DNA of 64,000 nucleotides from Clostridia bacterium (lineage in GTDB: Bacteria > Bacillota > Clostridia > Christensenellales > SZUA-584), in contig JABGQS010000002.1 of the NCBI GenBank assembly GCA_018648645.1, positions 1 through 64,000 on the forward strand. The letters are read 5' to 3'. Positions 51,772 to 58,993 of this stretch are shown piece after piece (within the stretch, counting starts at the first letter, position 1; every line of letters begins with the position of its first letter). The translations under genes and the position numbers were made by a program. The notes under the pieces were generated by a model that was not told the DNA's origin, ran no database searches, and was given only the letters and a program-made list of their open reading frames with translations.

Positions 51772-52168
51772 AGTTCTTTATCGCACGTGCCGGGCACGCG
51801 CTTATACAATGTCCACAAAGCACACATTTGTCCATGTCAAACTCGAGTTCCCACGAGCCGGTATTCATGACCAATGCGCCTGACGGGCACACTGCCGTGC
51901 ACGCGCCGCAGTGCATACACTTCTCTTCATAGCGAATAACGCTGTTGGTGTATACCTTTATCGAGATATCCTGCCCTTCTAAGTAGTCGATACCCTTTGC
52001 TATGTCGTCGTCTGTCCCTGTTACCTCCAGAATCATTTTGCCTTTGTTGCCTTGGGAGATGGACGCTTTCAGTATATTGAGTGAGAGGCCCTGCTTTACC
52101 AGTTTCGTTATGATCGGCTCTTCTGTGTGCTCGGGTGGGAAGAGAAGCCCCAATTTCATTTTACTCAT
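51752..52168 (-). CDS. NIL-domain ferredoxin, homocysteine synthesis partner
   Basis: 138 residues. N-terminal NIL domain (residues 4-75: KLGLLFPPEHTEEPIITKLV, GTDDDIAKGIDYLEGQDIS), then a two-cluster ferredoxin with CMHCGACTAVCPSGAL and CVLCGHCISACPARAI. The same fusion partners the COG1900 protein in Methanosarcina, where the two are needed to make homocysteine from aspartate semialdehyde and sulfide. It starts one base before the end of the COG1900 gene with a GGAGGTGAAA site. Confidence 0.9.
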   Translation of the reverse strand: MSKMKLGLLFPPEHTEEPIITKLVKQGLSLNILKASISQGNKGKMILEVTGTDDDIAKGIDYLEGQDISIKVYTNSVIRYEEKCMHCGACTAVCPSGALVMNTGSWELEFDMDKCVLCGHCISACPARAIKNFEEVLR

Positions 52169-52169
52169 G

Positions 52170-53327
52170 TTATTTCACCTCCGCGTTGAGACCTTTGAAC
52201 TGTGCGTTATATGGCAGGGTTGCAACCGGCTGCGTCATGATGAACTCGCCCGAAAGAATCTTGCCCTGCAGCTCGACCGCAATCTTGCGCGCTTTGAACA
52301 AGCTCGAGAGCGGTGCGGTTTTGACCTTTTTGCCGCCAATGTCGACCTGCCCTGAGCGCAGCTGTGCATACGACACGCGCTTGATGTTCTCTCTTGCGCT
52401 GGTGCTGACGCCGTAATCCTGCACGTGTGTGTAAAGATGCGCGTTATCCACCGCAAGGTCTGCCATCATGTCCTCGTCTATGACGGGGATTGGCACGCCC
52501 ATGCCGACGTACAGCGTTGTGCCGTAGCCCTCGAACGTTGCCGCTTTGATGTACTCGCTGCTCATGCCCTTAAGGTCGCCGATGACGCTCAGCGTGTATC
52601 CGGCGTAGTGCATATCGCCGTTATCTAGCTCGCTTGCCTTGTTGACTGCCTGCGTGCCTTCGAACGCGACGTAGCCTTCGCCGCCGCACAGAAGTATCTT
52701 GGTACCTATGCCGATTGTGCGCAGCTTGGGGTCTTTAAGAAGCGGGGACATTTCGCCCGATGTGCTATAGGTGATGTTGCCCATGTTGGGCAGCAGCGTG
52801 CCCATGTAGGTACGCTTTAGCGTGTCTGTGGCGTTGGTTGCCGCAGAGTAGTTTTGGTATGCGTTGCGCGGGTTGAACATGTACGCTTGGTTAAGGTCGC
52901 TTAGCGTGAGCTTTGTTCGTACCTCTTCGCCCGTGTAGCAGTCTGTGCCGTCCGAGGTTGCATGAAGCTCTATCTCTTTACCTGCAATCAAGTCTTCGAT
53001 AACGTGTGCGCCTCCGTACTCGATGCCTTTGTGTTTGCTCGGCTGAGTTGCGCCGATGTATGTATCTACCGCGGCAAGTCCGCCGTATGCGGACACGTCG
53101 TTTAGCGTGATCTCGCCCATGCGGATTGGCGGGTCGGTGTGCCCGAAGTTTAGCATTGCGCCCGAGCTGCACATGGCGCCAAACGTTGCCGCTGTAACCA
53201 CGTCGATTTTTTTCGCGCACTCAGCAACGCCCTGCTCTGCCGCCATCGCGACCGCCTGCTCTGCCGTGAACACCACCGCTTTGCCTTGTTTGATTTTCTC
53301 GTTAATTTCGCTTATCGTTTTTGCCAT
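52170..53327 (-). CDS. COG1900 (DUF39/HcyBio) homocysteine biosynthesis enzyme
   Basis: 385 residues without CBS domains. Conserved cysteines appear in GAMCSSGAMLNFGHTDPP and GTDCYTGEE, the two Cys positions essential in methanogen homologues. Other segments: YGGLAAVDTYIGATQPSKHK and FNPRNAYQNY. Forms homocysteine from aspartate semialdehyde and sulfide with the NIL-ferredoxin, replacing the O-acetylhomoserine route. First gene of a three-gene operon; GGAGGAGTAACC site. Confidence 0.9.
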   Translation of the reverse strand: MAKTISEINEKIKQGKAVVFTAEQAVAMAAEQGVAECAKKIDVVTAATFGAMCSSGAMLNFGHTDPPIRMGEITLNDVSAYGGLAAVDTYIGATQPSKHKGIEYGGAHVIEDLIAGKEIELHATSDGTDCYTGEEVRTKLTLSDLNQAYMFNPRNAYQNYSAATNATDTLKRTYMGTLLPNMGNITYSTSGEMSPLLKDPKLRTIGIGTKILLCGGEGYVAFEGTQAVNKASELDNGDMHYAGYTLSVIGDLKGMSSEYIKAATFEGYGTTLYVGMGVPIPVIDEDMMADLAVDNAHLYTHVQDYGVSTSARENIKRVSYAQLRSGQVDIGGKKVKTAPLSSLFKARKIAVELQGKILSGEFIMTQPVATLPYNAQFKGLNAEVK

Positions 53328-53485
53328 GGTTACTCCTCCAAATTCGATGATATGCTCTGCTTTGTTAGTAGTGTTATTTTACACTTTTTTGGCGCGAAGG
53401 ACAAGGTGTAAGTGGTAGTTTGCGGTTTTGTTGTGGATAATAGCGGGTATTTGATAAACGCAGACAGTCTTGCACGCATATCGTA

Positions 53486-53514
53486 TTGCAATTTTTATGC
53501 TCGACCGATATAAT
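53486..53514 (+). promoter_or_regulatory. Promoter for ychF
   Basis: TTGCAA (53486-53491), 17-base spacer, TATAAT (53509-53514), about 30 bases before the start. Confidence 0.65.
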
Positions 53515-53544
53515 AAATTTAAATACTATTAAGTGAGGGAAAGA

Positions 53545-54630
53545 ATGAAACTAGGTATTGTAGGACTGCCGAACGTGGGCAAAAGCTCGTTGTTTAACGC
53601 GTTGACGGACGGCGGAGCGCCAAGCGAGAACTATCCGTTTTGCACGATTGACCCGAACGTTGGGGTGGTGAGCGTGCCGGACGCGCGGATGGATTTTTTG
53701 GCAAGTTTATATAACCCGGCGAAGTTTACGCCGGCTGTGATAGAGTTTGTGGATATCGCGGGGCTCGTGAAGGGCGCTAGCAAAGGCGAGGGGCTAGGGA
53801 ACAAGTTTCTCTCGCACATACGCGAGGTGGACGCTATATTGCACGTGGTAAGGTGTTTTGAGAACGACGACGTGACGCACGTGGACGGGAGTGTTGACAG
53901 CGCGCGCGACGCGGAGACGATTAACTTTGAGCTAATATTTGCAGATATCGAAGCGGTGGAAAAGCGATATAACAAGTCTGAGAAGTATATAAAGACGGGC
54001 GATAAGAAGTACAAACAGGAGTGCGACGCGCTGACGAAGATAAAGGAGCAATTGGAGCAGGGTGTGTTTGTATCGGGGATGGACCTTAGTGACAGCGAGA
54101 AAGAGCTGATTGGAGATATGTTTTTGCTGACCGACAAGCCGATGCTCTACGCCGCGAACGTGTCGGAGGATATGGCGGTCGACCAACACCAAGTGGACGC
54201 GCTGACAAAAATCGCCGCTGCACAAAACGCGTTGGTGATGGTGGTGAGCGCCAAGATTGAGGAAGAGCTTAGCACGCTAGACGCGGATGAGCGGCAAATG
54301 TTTTTGGACGAGCTGGGGATTGCGCAGAGCGGGCTGGAGAAGCTGATACAGAAAAGCTATGAGCTATTGAATCTCATCAGCTATTTGACGGCGGGCGAGA
54401 AAGAAGTAAGGGCGTGGACTATAACCAAAGGCACCAAGGCGCCGGGCGCAGCAGGCAAGATACATACCGATTTTGAGCGCGGGTTTATACGCGCGGAGAT
54501 TGTGGCGTTCGATGACCTCAAGGAGTGCGGCGATATGGCGAGCGCGAAGGCAAAGGGTTTGGTGCGCCAAGAGGGCAAAGAGTATGTGATGAAGGACGGG
54601 GATGTTACGCTGTTTAAGTTTAACGTGTAA
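53545..54630 (+). CDS. ychF: YchF/OLA1-family ribosome-associated ATPase
   Basis: 361 residues, family length. G1 motif GLPNVGKSSLFNALT, G3-type DIAGLVKGASKGEGLGN, KTG-type G4 replaced by YAANVSEDM as in YchF (ATP rather than GTP preference), and a C-terminal TGS domain with EVRAWTITKGTKAPGAAGKI. The ATG 53545 is chosen because GAGGGA sits just before it; GTG at 53533 overlaps that site. Cytoplasmic, linked to translation and stress. Confidence 0.96.
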   Translation: MKLGIVGLPNVGKSSLFNALTDGGAPSENYPFCTIDPNVGVVSVPDARMDFLASLYNPAKFTPAVIEFVDIAGLVKGASKGEGLGNKFLSHIREVDAILHVVRCFENDDVTHVDGSVDSARDAETINFELIFADIEAVEKRYNKSEKYIKTGDKKYKQECDALTKIKEQLEQGVFVSGMDLSDSEKELIGDMFLLTDKPMLYAANVSEDMAVDQHQVDALTKIAAAQNALVMVVSAKIEEELSTLDADERQMFLDELGIAQSGLEKLIQKSYELLNLISYLTAGEKEVRAWTITKGTKAPGAAGKIHTDFERGFIRAEIVAFDDLKECGDMASAKAKGLVRQEGKEYVMKDGDVTLFKFNV

Positions 54631-54643
54631 AGTGGTTAACGAA

Positions 54644-54795
54644 GGAAACTTTTATCTTGAAAAAGTTTCCTCTCAGGCATAAATGCCTGATTCACCTTTA
54701 AAATGCGCTTTTTGATATACGCTGACTAAGGTCAGCGATTAGGGCTCTGCCCTAAAAACCTGCAATTTTTTCGTCAAAAAATTGAGTAAAACTTT
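54644..54795 (+). repeat. Multi-hairpin intergenic repeat, copy B
   Basis: Five inverted repeats: GGAAACTTTT/AAAAGTTTCC (54644-54670), TCAGGCAT/ATGCCTGA (54673-54690), GCTGAC/GTCAGC (54721-54736), AGGGC/GCCCT (54741-54753), CAATTTTTT/AAAAAATTG (54763-54784), then AGTAAAACTTT. GATTCACCTTTAAAATGCGC is shared with the other copies. It starts 13 bases after the ychF stop. Arms differ from copy A but remain complementary. Confidence 0.87.
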
Positions 54796-54903
54796 ATTAT
54801 AGAGTAGTACATGGGAAACTTTCGGAGCAACACGTATCATAGTGTGATATTATATATTAAATTCGAAATCATAAATAACTTAATAAATTAACTGGAGGCG
54901 GAC

Positions 54904-55908
54904 ATGAAAGCGTTTATTGTTGGTGGAACGGGGTTTATCGGGTATCACAGCACGCTGGAGTTTTTGGAGAACGGGCATAAGGTGAGCTCGCTGTCGCTGG
55001 ATGACATTGACCTAGGCGATTGGTATCCCAAAGAAGTGAAGGTGCATTACGGCGATGTGTTTGAAATGGGCGAGGGCGAGATGGCGAAGCTGTTTAAAGG
55101 ACACGACGTGCTGGTGTATGCGGTGGGACCCGACGACAGGTTTGTGCCGGAAGCACCGGCGTATCCATACTTTTATGAGCGGCTGGTCACGCACCCGACG
55201 AGGTTGGCGAAGGCGGCGAAAAAAGCGGGCGTTAAGAAGTTCGTGCTGCTGAACTCGTACTTTGCGTATTATCACAGGCTGCACCCTGAGAAGAAGCTGC
55301 CCCATAAGCACCCGTACATCAAGTGCCGGGTGGAGCAGGCGGATGCGATTATCGAAGCGGGCGGCGAGACAATGGCCGTGAGCGTGCTGGAGCTGCCGTA
55401 TATCTTTGGCGCAATGCCGGAGCGCGTGCCGCTTTGGAAGGACGTGCTGCTCGATATGCTGATTCCTATGAAAACGGTGCTGTACCCCAAAGGCGGCTCT
55501 ACAATGATTACGGTGGAGAACGTGGCCAAGGCGGTGTACGGCGCGGCGGAGTATGGCAAGCACGGCAAAAAGTATCCAATTGGCGACAAAAACATCGATT
55601 GGAACAGTATGCTGGAAGTGATGCTCGGCGCGTTGGGTAAATCAAAGAAAATCGTGAATATACCGTGTTTTTTGGTGGCGCTGTATGGCATGAAGCACAA
55701 ACGCGATTATGCCAAAGAAGGCAAGGAGATGGGGCTGGATCCTGTCAAGCTGATGCACGATATACAGTGTCAGTATCTATATTATGATGCTGACGAGCTG
55801 TCGAGAAACGAGCTGAAGTATGGCAGCGGCGGTATCAGCGCGTCGATTGTGAAGATGATTAACCGGTGTCTTGAGGAGTATGAGAAAGAGGGCAATCCGG
55901 TTAAATAG
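54904..55908 (+). CDS. NAD-dependent epimerase/dehydratase family protein
   Basis: 334 residues, extended SDR with N-terminal nucleotide loop AFIVGGTGFIGYHSTLEFL. The usual YxxxK is hard to place: NSYFAYYHRLHPEKKLP holds Tyr residues and a PHKHPYIKCRVEQAD stretch may supply the active-site Tyr and Lys (YIKCR). C-terminal domain has YPIGDKNIDWN. Substrate unknown, could be a sugar nucleotide or a non-enzymatic family member. GGAGGCGGAC site. Confidence 0.8.
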   Translation: MKAFIVGGTGFIGYHSTLEFLENGHKVSSLSLDDIDLGDWYPKEVKVHYGDVFEMGEGEMAKLFKGHDVLVYAVGPDDRFVPEAPAYPYFYERLVTHPTRLAKAAKKAGVKKFVLLNSYFAYYHRLHPEKKLPHKHPYIKCRVEQADAIIEAGGETMAVSVLELPYIFGAMPERVPLWKDVLLDMLIPMKTVLYPKGGSTMITVENVAKAVYGAAEYGKHGKKYPIGDKNIDWNSMLEVMLGALGKSKKIVNIPCFLVALYGMKHKRDYAKEGKEMGLDPVKLMHDIQCQYLYYDADELSRNELKYGSGGISASIVKMINRCLEEYEKEGNPVK

Positions 55909-55928
55909 GTATTAGAAAATACTCATTT

Positions 55929-55958
55929 GAGAGGCTGGCAAATGTCAGTCTCTTTTTA
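55929..55958 (+). terminator. Terminator, first copy of a duplicated hairpin
   Basis: GAGAGGCTG and CAGTCTCT arms with loop GCAAATGT and one G-U pair, then TTTTTA. The same 29-base unit, with one base changed, recurs at 56621-56651. Confidence 0.8.
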
Positions 55959-56061
55959 TTGGTTTAAGCCATCAGTGTACTTATTTTACTTTTTACTTAT
56001 ATTTTACTTGACTTACTTCTTTACTTGTTGTATGCTTATAGTAATAAACAGTGGAGGTGAA

Positions 56062-56583
56062 ATGATGTTAGGCAACTTTATTGCTCGGGTAGACGAAGAT
56101 GTAATAAACAAGTTTGAGATAGCTCTGAATCTTAGCAAAGAGAATAGAAACGATGTTTTCGAAAGCTTCATGAATAATTATATTGCTTCGGTTTTCTCAA
56201 AAATATCAAAGGAGCATAGCTCAACAACGACGAAAGGACTTCCGAATATGAAAAACACATCTTATGACTATGGAAAAGCGAAAAGAAAAATCCCAAAATG
56301 GGCGGCTAATTCCAATCAATATAACCACAGAATTCTAAGAGCTTTTTTTCAAATCGAAAAAGACATGGGGTTTGTTCCCTATTCTGTACTAGAAAAAAGG
56401 TGTGCTGATAATGACTCTCATCCTGATATTAATGTACCAACGTTTAGAAGTAATTTTGATCAAATGAAAGTTGATAATTCAAAATCACACGGGAAAGTTT
56501 TTGAGGTTAAGTACGGCAATGTTGAGCTTTGGGATTATACAAAGGAAAGAGTTTTGGAATATAAAAATGACTTTGTGCGATAA
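56062..56583 (+). CDS. Unknown 173-residue protein with a possible ribbon-helix-helix N-terminus
   Basis: 173 residues of no family I know. The N-terminal FIARVDEDVINKFEIALNLS followed by KENRNDVFESFMNNYI resembles a ribbon-helix-helix DNA-binding start (beta strand and two helices), similar to antitoxins and plasmid control proteins. The C-terminal half (RILRAFFQIEKDMGFVPYSV) looks like a helical domain seen in some accessory replication proteins. Start 56062 has GGAGGTG; upstream in-frame readings are not convincing. AT-rich and flanked by duplicated terminators, signs of a later arrival. Confidence 0.62.
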   Translation: MMLGNFIARVDEDVINKFEIALNLSKENRNDVFESFMNNYIASVFSKISKEHSSTTTKGLPNMKNTSYDYGKAKRKIPKWAANSNQYNHRILRAFFQIEKDMGFVPYSVLEKRCADNDSHPDINVPTFRSNFDQMKVDNSKSHGKVFEVKYGNVELWDYTKERVLEYKNDFVR

Positions 56584-56620
56584 TATTTTTTATCCGATAA
56601 TATGGAAAACGAGTAGTATC

Positions 56621-56651
56621 GAGAGGCTGGCAAATATCAGTCTCTTTTTTA
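56621..56651 (+). terminator. Terminator, second copy of a duplicated hairpin
   Basis: GAGAGGCTG and CAGTCTCT arms with loop GCAAATAT and TTTTTT, 692 bases after copy one. Ends the 173-residue gene. Confidence 0.8.
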
Positions 56652-56685
56652 TGGTGAAAAAGTGCAAAACAAGCAAATATTTTGG

Positions 56686-56714
56686 TTGTATTCGCATAGC
56701 GGCGGTGGTATACT
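56686..56714 (+). promoter_or_regulatory. Promoter for the aldolase at 56778
   Basis: TTGTAT (56686-56691), 17-base spacer, TATACT (56709-56714). Confidence 0.6.
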
Positions 56715-56777
56715 CCAAACCATCAAGAGACTTTTCGTCTAACAAATCCTATTTTATAATTTAAAAGGAGAGCTGAT

Positions 56778-57557
56778 ATGAACGGTGAGCAACTCAAGAA
56801 GAAAATGAAGAGTGATGGGTATATTTATGGCACGCATATTGTGGCGTTTGAGAACGCTATGGTGACGCAATGGTACGCGGAAAAGATGGATTTTGCGTTT
56901 ATCTGTCAGGAGCACATGCCGCTGACGAGAGAGCAGACCAGCACGCTGTGTACGCTGTTTAAGTCGTACGATGTGTCGCCCATGGTGCGCATTCCGTACC
57001 CCGACAAGAACTTGGCTGTGGTGGCGGTGGAAGGTGGAGCGGAGGGCGTTGTTGTGCCGTATGTCGAGAGCGTTTCGCAGATTGAGGACATCATCAGCGC
57101 TTTGAAGTATCGACCTATCAAAGGCAAGTATTTGGACGATATGCTGGCGGGGCAAAAGCAGCCGACGCAAAAGCTGGTCGATTATATGGCGAACCTCAAC
57201 AAAGACCTTTATGTGGTTGCGGGGATAGAAAGCGTGCCGGCTATGGAGAACCTCGACGAGTTTCTTGACTGTGAGGACGTTTACGCCATTTTTCTTGGCC
57301 CGCATGACATCACTTGCTCTATGGGTATACCGGGCGAGTATGACAACCCCTTGTTTATTGAAAAAGTGTGTGACACGATTCGTCGATGCAGAGCTGCGGG
57401 CAAGCCTGTTGGTGCGCACGTCGATTATAGCCTTGAGCGGTGCAAGCCGTTCCTTGAAGCGGGCGCTAATTATATACTGAACAGCGCGAACGTGACCAAG
57501 GCGATACCGAGCTTGGAAGCGGACTTTGAGATGATTAGGCAGACGTACGAGAAGTAG
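56778..57557 (+). CDS. HpcH/HpaI-family aldolase, second paralogue
   Basis: 259 residues. The metal Glu is in VVAGIESVPAMENLDEFL and the metal Asp in AIFLGPHDITCSMG; VVPYVESVSQIEDI precedes them. Cleaves 2-keto-4-hydroxy acids in characterised relatives; substrate unknown here. It is clearly divergent from the 31273 protein but of the same family. AAGGAGAGC site. Ends 94 bases before the permease-like gene. Confidence 0.83.
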   Translation: MNGEQLKKKMKSDGYIYGTHIVAFENAMVTQWYAEKMDFAFICQEHMPLTREQTSTLCTLFKSYDVSPMVRIPYPDKNLAVVAVEGGAEGVVVPYVESVSQIEDIISALKYRPIKGKYLDDMLAGQKQPTQKLVDYMANLNKDLYVVAGIESVPAMENLDEFLDCEDVYAIFLGPHDITCSMGIPGEYDNPLFIEKVCDTIRRCRAAGKPVGAHVDYSLERCKPFLEAGANYILNSANVTKAIPSLEADFEMIRQTYEK

Positions 57558-57581
57558 GTGTTTATGGTAAGCAACTAAACT

Positions 57582-57610
57582 TGCAAACCAAAAGCATTTT
57601 CGGTATTATT
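57582..57610 (+). promoter_or_regulatory. Promoter for permease-like gene
   Basis: TTGCAA (57582-57587), 17-base spacer, TATTAT (57605-57610). Confidence 0.55.
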
Positions 57611-57651
57611 GGCATGATATATAAAAATAACTAAAAAAATGCGAGGTGAAT

Positions 57652-58800
57652 TTGAGCACTCTATTTTCGTTAATACTACTATTCTCAGCAAATGCGGCAC
57701 TTTCTCTTATCCCTGCTTTTGTTGCTAGAAAAAGAGGCTATAGCTTTGTTAAGTTTTACTTTTTAAGCTTTTTTGTATCTTTTATTGTAGTGCTGCTTGT
57801 CATTTACAACAACCCCAACAAAAGCGAAATAGCTTTGGCTCAAGAACCAAAGCCGGAAAAGAGTCCCAGTGAGTTTGTTAGCAAATACTTGAGTTTGATT
57901 ATACTGCTTGCAGTTCTCTTGCTTTCGTTGTTGATGGTGTCTTTTTCAGACTTTTTCGATCGCATGACCTTTATAAGACTCATGAGAAACAGCGTTACTT
58001 TAATACTGGTTGCTTTTGCGGTTGTAATAACGGCGAGGGCGAAAGGCGTCGATTTTTCAATATTTGCCGTATTCCAATTCGGCGCAATCGCCGTCTATTA
58101 CGTTTTAACCGTATCGAACTCACTACCGCTCAGTATCGCTGTGGCTGTTATTGCATGCGCCCTGATAGGAGCTATAAACGGAGTCTTCATAGTATTGTTA
58201 AAACTGCCGTCAATAATTGTTACAATTGTTACTTCTTCAATATTAGCTTTGCCTGCTTCGCTGATATGGTTCAAACATAATAAATGGCTTGAGCTTACCG
58301 AAGGCACGTTTTTAGATGATTTCTCCTTTGCGCCCGCAGCAATAATTATGATTGCTTTGGGTTTTATTGTTTCCTTTGCATTCGTGTATTTTACAAAACT
58401 GAAAGTGCCATTTAGCGAAAGGAAACACTCCAAAAGCGCTTCATACTTCGTTTCATACATAATAAGCTCACTTTTCGGTTGCATAGCGGGTATATATTTG
58501 CTGTTTCGTGCAGCCTTTGGTGTAATCGGCGAGAGCTACCCAGTTTATATATTGCTGATATTCGGAGCAGTTGCCTCGACCAAGCTGGTGGACAATAAGT
58601 ATTTTTCTGTCCCATACGCTTTTCTCACAGCGCTTGTATATAGCGTTTTTCAAATGTCATGTTTTTGGCTGGGAGTAGCATCACACTTTATAATCATTTT
58701 CCAATTCATAATAGCTGCAGGGTTCGTAATCACGGCTTTCTTTGCTAATCGAATCATGGCTAAGCAAATGTTCCTGCTTAAGGAAAACCGTAGGTTTTGA
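57652..58800 (+). CDS. Orphan ABC sugar-permease-like (RbsC fold) membrane protein
   Basis: 382 residues, about ten hydrophobic helices. Residues 125-205 carry a faint RbsC/BPD_transp_2 pattern: RAKGVDFSIFAVFQFGAIAV, IACALIGAINGVFIVLLKLP and SIIVTIVTSSILALPASL. Unlike real permeases there is no ATPase or binding protein gene beside it, and the first 60 residues contain two helices that look different. TTG 57652 is chosen as start with GAGGTG before it; GTG 57646 is inside that site. AT-rich. Function not assigned. Confidence 0.6.
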   Translation: MSTLFSLILLFSANAALSLIPAFVARKRGYSFVKFYFLSFFVSFIVVLLVIYNNPNKSEIALAQEPKPEKSPSEFVSKYLSLIILLAVLLLSLLMVSFSDFFDRMTFIRLMRNSVTLILVAFAVVITARAKGVDFSIFAVFQFGAIAVYYVLTVSNSLPLSIAVAVIACALIGAINGVFIVLLKLPSIIVTIVTSSILALPASLIWFKHNKWLELTEGTFLDDFSFAPAAIIMIALGFIVSFAFVYFTKLKVPFSERKHSKSASYFVSYIISSLFGCIAGIYLLFRAAFGVIGESYPVYILLIFGAVASTKLVDNKYFSVPYAFLTALVYSVFQMSCFWLGVASHFIIIFQFIIAAGFVITAFFANRIMAKQMFLLKENRRF

Positions 58801-58848
58801 TATGGTTCGAGGAACTTACGAGAAGTAAGATATTCTGGCTAAAATAAA

Positions 58849-58986
58849 AGGGGACTTCTTTTCTTTTAAAGTTCCCTTTTTGATATTAACTAGTGCCCGA
58901 TTCACCTTCCAAAATGCGCTCGAAGCGTTCTTAGGGCGCTGCCCTAAAACCCGCAATTTTTTGTAAAAAATTGAGTAAAACTTTTG
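58849..58986 (+). repeat. Multi-hairpin intergenic repeat, copy C
   Basis: Starts 48 bases after the permease-like stop: GGGGACTT.../AAAGTTCCC imperfect first hairpin (58850-58875), GATTCACCTTCCAAAATGCGC core, AGGGC/GCCCT (58933-58945), CAATTTTTT/AAAAAATTG (58954-58973), then AGTAAAACTTTTG. The second hairpin is reduced (CTAGTGCCCGATT) and the third (GCTGAC type) missing. It abuts the end of the MttB gene, transcribed from the other strand. Confidence 0.82.
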
Positions 58987-58993
58987 TATCTGT

